Source of the DNA: Acanthamoeba sp. SK_2022b
Lineage: Eukaryota > Discosea > Longamoebia > Acanthamoebidae
Assembly (NCBI GenBank): GCA_027943245.1
Contig: JANDJZ010000871.1
Coordinates: forward strand, 1 to 20,481
Direction of reading: 5' to 3'
Length of the DNA stretch: 20,481 nucleotides
The notes below the pieces were generated by a model. That model worked only from the letters and a program-made list of their open reading frames with translations. It was not told the DNA's origin and did no database searches. Position numbers and translations under genes: made by a program. Below are positions 16,654 to 20,481 of the stretch, one piece after another. Each line of letters opens with the position of its first letter. Position 1 is the first letter of the stretch.

Positions 16654-19397
16654 TCAAACTACGTACACGAGATAGGGCGATTCTGGCAAGTGCACGCCTT
16701 GGTACTGGATGCTCACGTGGTGGTCTCCAGTTGACGCTGGCGTGAAGGCGCACCTATAGTCACCACATGGTGAGCAAGTAGCGAGACATACACGCACGCA
16801 CGCACACACACACAGAGAGAGATAGGTACAAGAAGACGTTAGATGAAGTAGCTTGGCAGGACAGTTTGGCGACCTGGCCACCGGGCGTGGAGACAGTGAC
16901 GAGGAACGGCTGATCCGGTGCGGTGGCATTGCGGAAGCGATCTCGCGCGGTGATGGAGAGCTGGATGGGGTTGCCCACCGGCACGCTGTTCGGCGGTACG
17001 CCCGTCACGATGCTCTCGTTCACATCGACAGGTCCGGGTGCGATCACGTAGGGCATAGGACTGTTGCCTATCGGCTCGCCCGACTCGGTGATGTGCAGCT
17101 CGAACTTGCCGGCTATTGTCGCATTGAAGAAGACCGTGTATGTGCCTGCACACACAACATCGCTGATCAGCACACCAGCACAAACACGATATGCGCGGAA
17201 TCGCCAGGAGAAGGAGCACCATCTTGATTGTCCTTGACGACGGCCTTCTGTTCGATGGGGTTGTTGTCCTTGTCGACGCCCCGGAAGACCGCATCGAACT
17301 CGTCGCCGCCATTGAGGCGGGTGTTGCCGTGGTAGTCGGCAGCCCGAATGGTGAACATCGTGGGCGTTCCCGCTGTCGTTCCCGCCAGCGCGTCGCCCTC
17401 CGCCACGCAGTGCGCCGGGTAGGCTGCGCTCCACACAGACCAAGGTCAGACACACACTTACCAACCATCCTGCGCTCGAGAGCGAAGGGCTCTATTATCA
17501 ACGACTTCCGTACCACGAAGGTAAGGCGCGAGGTTCTCCATGAGGGTGATGATTCCCTGCGTGTACCACTGGATGAACGGAGCCTACAACAAGATCAGAG
17601 GTTAGCGCACACATACATCACGCGTGCGGGTGCGTTCTCCCTCCCTACGCGCGCAACGTGTGTGCAGGAAGATGAACAGGTGCCTACCCCGAGCGGATTG
17701 TTGCCGAGGTCGAGGTCCACTGCGGGATTGAGGAATGACCTGCACAGCCACCGTTGATCAACGTCAATGTCGTCGCTACGAGCACGCCGGTTAGAAGACG
17801 GAGGAGGAGTTCATACAGCTCACCGGGTACGGTCTTGATCTTGTTGTTGCCGAGGTTGAGTTTGCGGATCGTCGCATGCAGCCAACCCACCTCTCGGTTC
17901 TGCGCAGAGTAGCGTTACATGCAAGCCCCGGAGCCCATATGTGCGCCAGCGTGCGTGTGCGCCGGGAGATGAAGCGTGCGTACGATGGATTTGAGCTGGT
18001 TATGGGAGAGGTCGATGATGCGCAGCTTCTTGCACTGACCCAGTCCACGGGGCAGGTGGTCGAGCAGGTTGTTGTGGGCGTGGAGCTCCTCGAGGGCGCC
18101 AAAGTTGCGGAACGTCACGTTGTCGATCACCGTCAGCTGATTGAAGGTAAGGCTGAGGACTTGGAGCTTGGACAGATTGGCCAACTCGTCCGGCAGGCTC
18201 GTCAAATCGTTCTTGTCTGATTGAACATGCCGCGTGTGCGTGTGTGCGTGTGTGCGTGTGTGCGTGTGTGCGTGTGTGCGTGTGTGCGTGTGTGCGTGCG
18301 GCGGATAGATCAGCATCATGTCCGATAGCAAGTGGTCGAATGACGTAAGAATTTAAGGAGGAGGAGGAGGATAAGCGCACCGAGACGAAGGGTGGTGAGC
18401 GAGGTGGCATTGCCGATAGCGGGCGACAGCGACTTGATGCCACACTCGCTCAGGTCCAGCACCTGGAGGTTGGGCAGCTCCCCGAAGCGTTCCGGGACGT
18501 CGAGGCCCACGTTGATGGCGAGGTTGAGCTGCTTGAGCTGCTTCAGCTGGAACACCTCCGGGAAGACCTTGGTGAGGCCGTTCTTGGCCAGCGACAGCGA
18601 CGTCAACGAACGCAGGCCCGCAAAGTCTTCCGGCAGACCGGTGAGCTTGTTCCCCGCCACGCTCAGCGTCTGCACAACCACGACCACGAAAACCACGGCA
18701 CACGGTCAGGTGGCGTCAGAGAAGAGAGGGGGAGAGAGAGAGAGAGAGAGAAAGAAGAGAATAAGACGGAGAGATGGTGGACCTCGAGCTTGGCAAGACG
18801 GGAGATGGAGGGAGAGGGCAGGGCGGTGATGCCGTTGCCCTCGGTGATGAGGACGCGCAGGTTGGTCAGCTGGTAGAGCTCCCACGGGAGGACGTGGATC
18901 TCGTTGTAGGAGATGTCCAGCTCCTCGAGGTTGACCAGCTTCTTGACGGTGGCGGGCATGCCCTGCAGGTAGTTGTGTGACAGGTTCAGTCGCACGAGCA
19001 GCTTCAGCCGCACGATCGACTTGAACGACCCCAGCTTCCTGATCTCGCAGTCGCTCAGGTTCAGTTCCGTCCCTGCAAGTTCGCAAGAGAGGGAGAGAGA
19101 GGTGGGGAGCGTGAGCAATATTTGAAAAGAAATTCTATTTTTGAATAAAAAACTAATAAAGAACAATTATTCTTCTAATAATTAAAAGATGAGTTATTTG
19201 TGGGGAGCGAGGGGAGAGGATGAGATGAGACATACCTCCGGTTTGGCGGCACAAGGACACCTGGCGGTGATGGAGGTGGTTAGGGATCACTGAGATGAGA
19301 CACGGAGGAGTGTAGAATGGGGAAAAATCGCTGCAATCACGAAATGCACAAGGGGTAATACCTGATCCTTGGCCTTTTTGGTCATGGCCCCTCCCAT
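16654..19397 (-). CDS. Leucine-rich repeat protein with two C-terminal filamin repeats, complete
   Basis: Eleven exons on the minus strand: 19397-19362, 19260-19236, 19072-18783, 18669-18381, 18216-17984, 17899-17824, 17719-17688, 17583-17466, 17423-17220, 17145-16830 and 16753-16654, giving 572 aa. The model starts MGGAMTKKAKDQ. Residues about 20-330 are leucine-rich repeats of the Shoc2/RSU1 type, period about 23 (LVRLNLSHNYLQGMP, LEELDISYNEIHVLP, LTSLSLAKNGLTKV, LQVLDLSECGIKSL, LRIIDLSHNQLKSI, LGNNKIKTVP). A short helical linker follows. From about 367 come two filamin-type (ABP280) immunoglobulin-like repeats: AEGDALAGTTAGTPTMFTI...GNTRLNGGDEF, YTVFFNATIAGKFELHI...GNSPMPYVIAPG, then CAFTPASTGDHHVSIQYQG...SPYLVYVV at the C-terminus. 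It is likely a cytosolic scaffold of signalling or cytoskeleton. The junction 17466/17423 could instead be 17462/17428, where a consensus GTAAGT donor occurs; both keep frame. Confidence 0.85.
16783..16822. repeat. ACGC/AC/AG compound repeat in an LRR-filamin intron
   Basis: Short tandem ACGC, AC and AG units lie in the last intron of the gene (16754-16829). In the transcript sense this is (CT)n(GT)n(GCGT)n downstream of the donor. Confidence 0.85.
18233..18300. repeat. Octamer tandem repeat (TGTGTGCG)n in an LRR-filamin intron
   Basis: About eight copies of the 8-base unit TGTGTGCG lie in the intron 18217-18380. In the transcript sense the unit reads CGCACACA, and the array lies within about 20 bases of the acceptor. 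Confidence 0.92.
18723..18760. repeat. (GA)n-rich tract in an LRR-filamin intron
   Basis: A GA-rich run lies in the intron 18670-18782. In the transcript sense it is a (CT)n pyrimidine tract in the 5' half of the intron. Confidence 0.8.
19100..19200. other. AT-rich LRR-filamin intron segment
   Basis: The second intron (19073-19235) carries a strongly AT-rich block near 19118-19198, in clear contrast to the flanking exons. No open frame or motif of interest is seen. Confidence 0.75.
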
Positions 19398-19675
19398 CTT
19401 GCTGTGATCGGCTGTGTGTCAGGGAGAGCTTGTGCGCGAACGACGGCAACGCTTTCACGGGCGCCTGGCAACAAGAAAACTGCCGATAAAATGGCATTTC
19501 TCTGATTTTCATTTAAACGGCTCCTTTCTCGCTTCTCTTTCTCGCTTCGGTCTCGTTGCTCTACGGCTTACTTGCCCGGCCACCACGAGAAGCTAGCTGC
19601 CACCCGAGATAGAAGAGGTCGTTTGTGCAGGCGGGAAGGCCAAAGCTAGAGTTTGAGAAAGAGGTTGCAGTGTTG
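19398..19675. promoter_or_regulatory. Divergent spacer between LRR-filamin and CH-domain genes
   Basis: These 278 bases separate outward-pointing start codons and so carry both promoters and 5' UTRs. There is a T/C-rich block (19515-19560). I see no element I can name. Confidence 0.5.
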
Positions 19676-20481
19676 ATGGACGTGGACGCCGGGGAGAGGA
19701 ACAGCACTGCACCGCCGGCCGAACCGGCGTGGGTGCTTCAACAACGCAAGGTAAGGGGCCGCCCCTCCTCCTTTTATTAAACAATTCTTTGCGTGGGCCA
19801 GACGACTTCGTTTTCGTTTTCGTTTTCGTTTTCTCTTTTTTCGCTCTTCTCTTTTTGTTTCCATACCCGACCTCTGGCGGGGCACCTCACCTTCTCATCG
19901 CGATGGCGCGTGACGTGACGTGACGTGGCGCGATGTGGTGTGGGATGTGGGCTGTGTGGCTGTTGGCAGACGTTCAGTCGATGGTGTAATCAGTGGCTGG
20001 AGGCCCGTGGCGTGCACCCCATCGACCCGCGCCATCTCGAAACCGACTTGGCCGACGGCGTACTGCCAACCTCCCCTCTCCTCTTTCTCGCTCGCCACAC
20101 AGCGATCGTTTGACGACCGCAACAAAAACACCACCATCAACAACAGAGAAGGCTCGCTCACGTGCTCGAGGCCGTGGCCGGCGCCCGTGAGTTGGTGGCG
20201 AGCCTCAACGCCAACCCTTCCAACCGCCTGCAACAGATCCACAACTGCGACAAGGTTGCCCCTCCTCCCATATCCCAGTGTCGTGTATGCTCTTATCCGT
20301 ACTCGTCATCCTCATCATCGTCGTGGCGGTCGTGAAGGTGTTGGGCGTGTTGAGGGAGGAGGGCGTGCCGCTCGTGAACATCGGGGCCGAGGACATCTGC
20401 GACGGCAACCCCAAGCTGCTGCTGGGCCTCCTCTGGCTCCTCATTCTGCGCTACCACATCGCCCAAGCAGGTGCCGCTCCT
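19676..20481 (+). CDS. Calponin-homology domain protein (actin-binding type), 5' part
   Basis: Four exons: 19676-19750, 19970-20059, 20147-20254 and 20338-20470, then a donor at 20471 leading out of the window. All are phase 0 except the last (phase 1). The first exon encodes a 25-residue leader starting MDVDAGERNS and ending WVLQQRK, which joins TFSRWCNQWLEARG. The chain then continues ETDLADG/RRLAHVLEAVAG, NRLQQIHNCDK and VLGVLREEGVPLVNIGAEDICDGN, and ends KLLLGLLWLLILRYHIAQA. This is a full first CH domain of the tandem, actin-binding kind seen in filamin, alpha-actinin and spectrin (Q-x-x-T-F-x-R-W-C-N and L-x-L-G-L-x-W-x-L-I-L-R-Y). F-actin binding is expected from the family. What follows the first CH domain lies outside, so the full identity is open. 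An upstream coding exon cannot be excluded. Confidence 0.85.
19809..19834. repeat. Hexamer (TTTTCG)n in the first CH-gene intron
   Basis: Four copies of TTTTCG followed by a T/C-rich stretch lie in the intron 19751-19969. Confidence 0.85.
19909..19927. repeat. Short pentamer (CGTGA)n repeat
   Basis: About three and a half copies of CGTGA lie in the same first intron of the CH-domain gene. Confidence 0.75.

Noticed and set aside
16195..16734. Alternative extension of the HEIP1-like gene to 16734
   Set aside because: It would overlap the last exon of the LRR-filamin gene in antisense and shows no conserved sequence; it was left as an unlikely option.
1..20481. tRNA, rRNA, transposase or phage-like genes
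   Set aside because: I looked for cloverleaf-like segments, rRNA-like conserved stretches and transposase motifs and saw none that I could support.

Overview
This is a eukaryotic nuclear window. Ten protein genes lie within 20.5 kb, on both strands. Nine of them are cut by short introns, mostly 35-200 bases. I could place 55 complete introns, and all fit GT...AG with the reading frame kept across every junction. Coding sequence is GC-rich, while some spacers and introns are AT-rich. Compact GC-rich genes with many introns, together with APC1, a 4E-BP, an RWP-RK protein and LRR/filamin/CH cytoskeletal proteins, point to a free-living amoebozoan, most likely Acanthamoeba or a close relative. 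That is an inference from style and content, not from a database match.

Layout from left to right: the 3' part of a CDK5RAP3/C53 (LZAP) gene (+, 1-900); a complete seven-exon DUF924 gene (-, 1043-2118) with a 16-base microexon; a complete eIF4E-binding protein gene (+, 2422-3010); a BolA-family gene (+, 3300-3873); an intronless RWP-RK-type DNA-binding protein gene (-, 4050-5075); a complete 21-exon APC1 gene (-, 5307-12944), the scaffold subunit of the anaphase-promoting complex; a secreted or membrane-anchored LARGE-like (GT49) glycosyltransferase gene (+, 13074-15384); a gene whose N-terminus resembles the meiotic crossover factor HEIP1/REDIC1 (+, 15586-16517); an LRR-plus-filamin-repeat gene (-, 16654-19397); and the 5' part of a calponin-homology (actin-binding) gene (+, 19676 to past the right end).

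Several neighbours are head to head with small shared promoters: DUF924/4E-BP (303 bp), APC1/GT49 (129 bp) and LRR-filamin/CH (278 bp). Others converge with only 135-180 bp between stop codons. This is ordinary packing for a compact protist genome; there is no operon. Thematic links are loose: APC1 and C53 touch cell-cycle control, 4E-BP touches TOR-controlled translation, and the last two genes both look cytoskeletal.

The main repeats are long CA/TG microsatellites and short higher-order repeats (7- and 8-base units). Essentially all of them sit inside introns, several directly against the 3' splice site. I saw no tRNA, rRNA, transposon or CRISPR array. The observations most worth following are the HEIP1/REDIC1-like gene, the DUF924 microexon, the 4E-BP with a TOS-like tail, the shortened APC1 regulatory loop, the GT49 protein with DVN in place of DxD, and the intron-restricted microsatellites.
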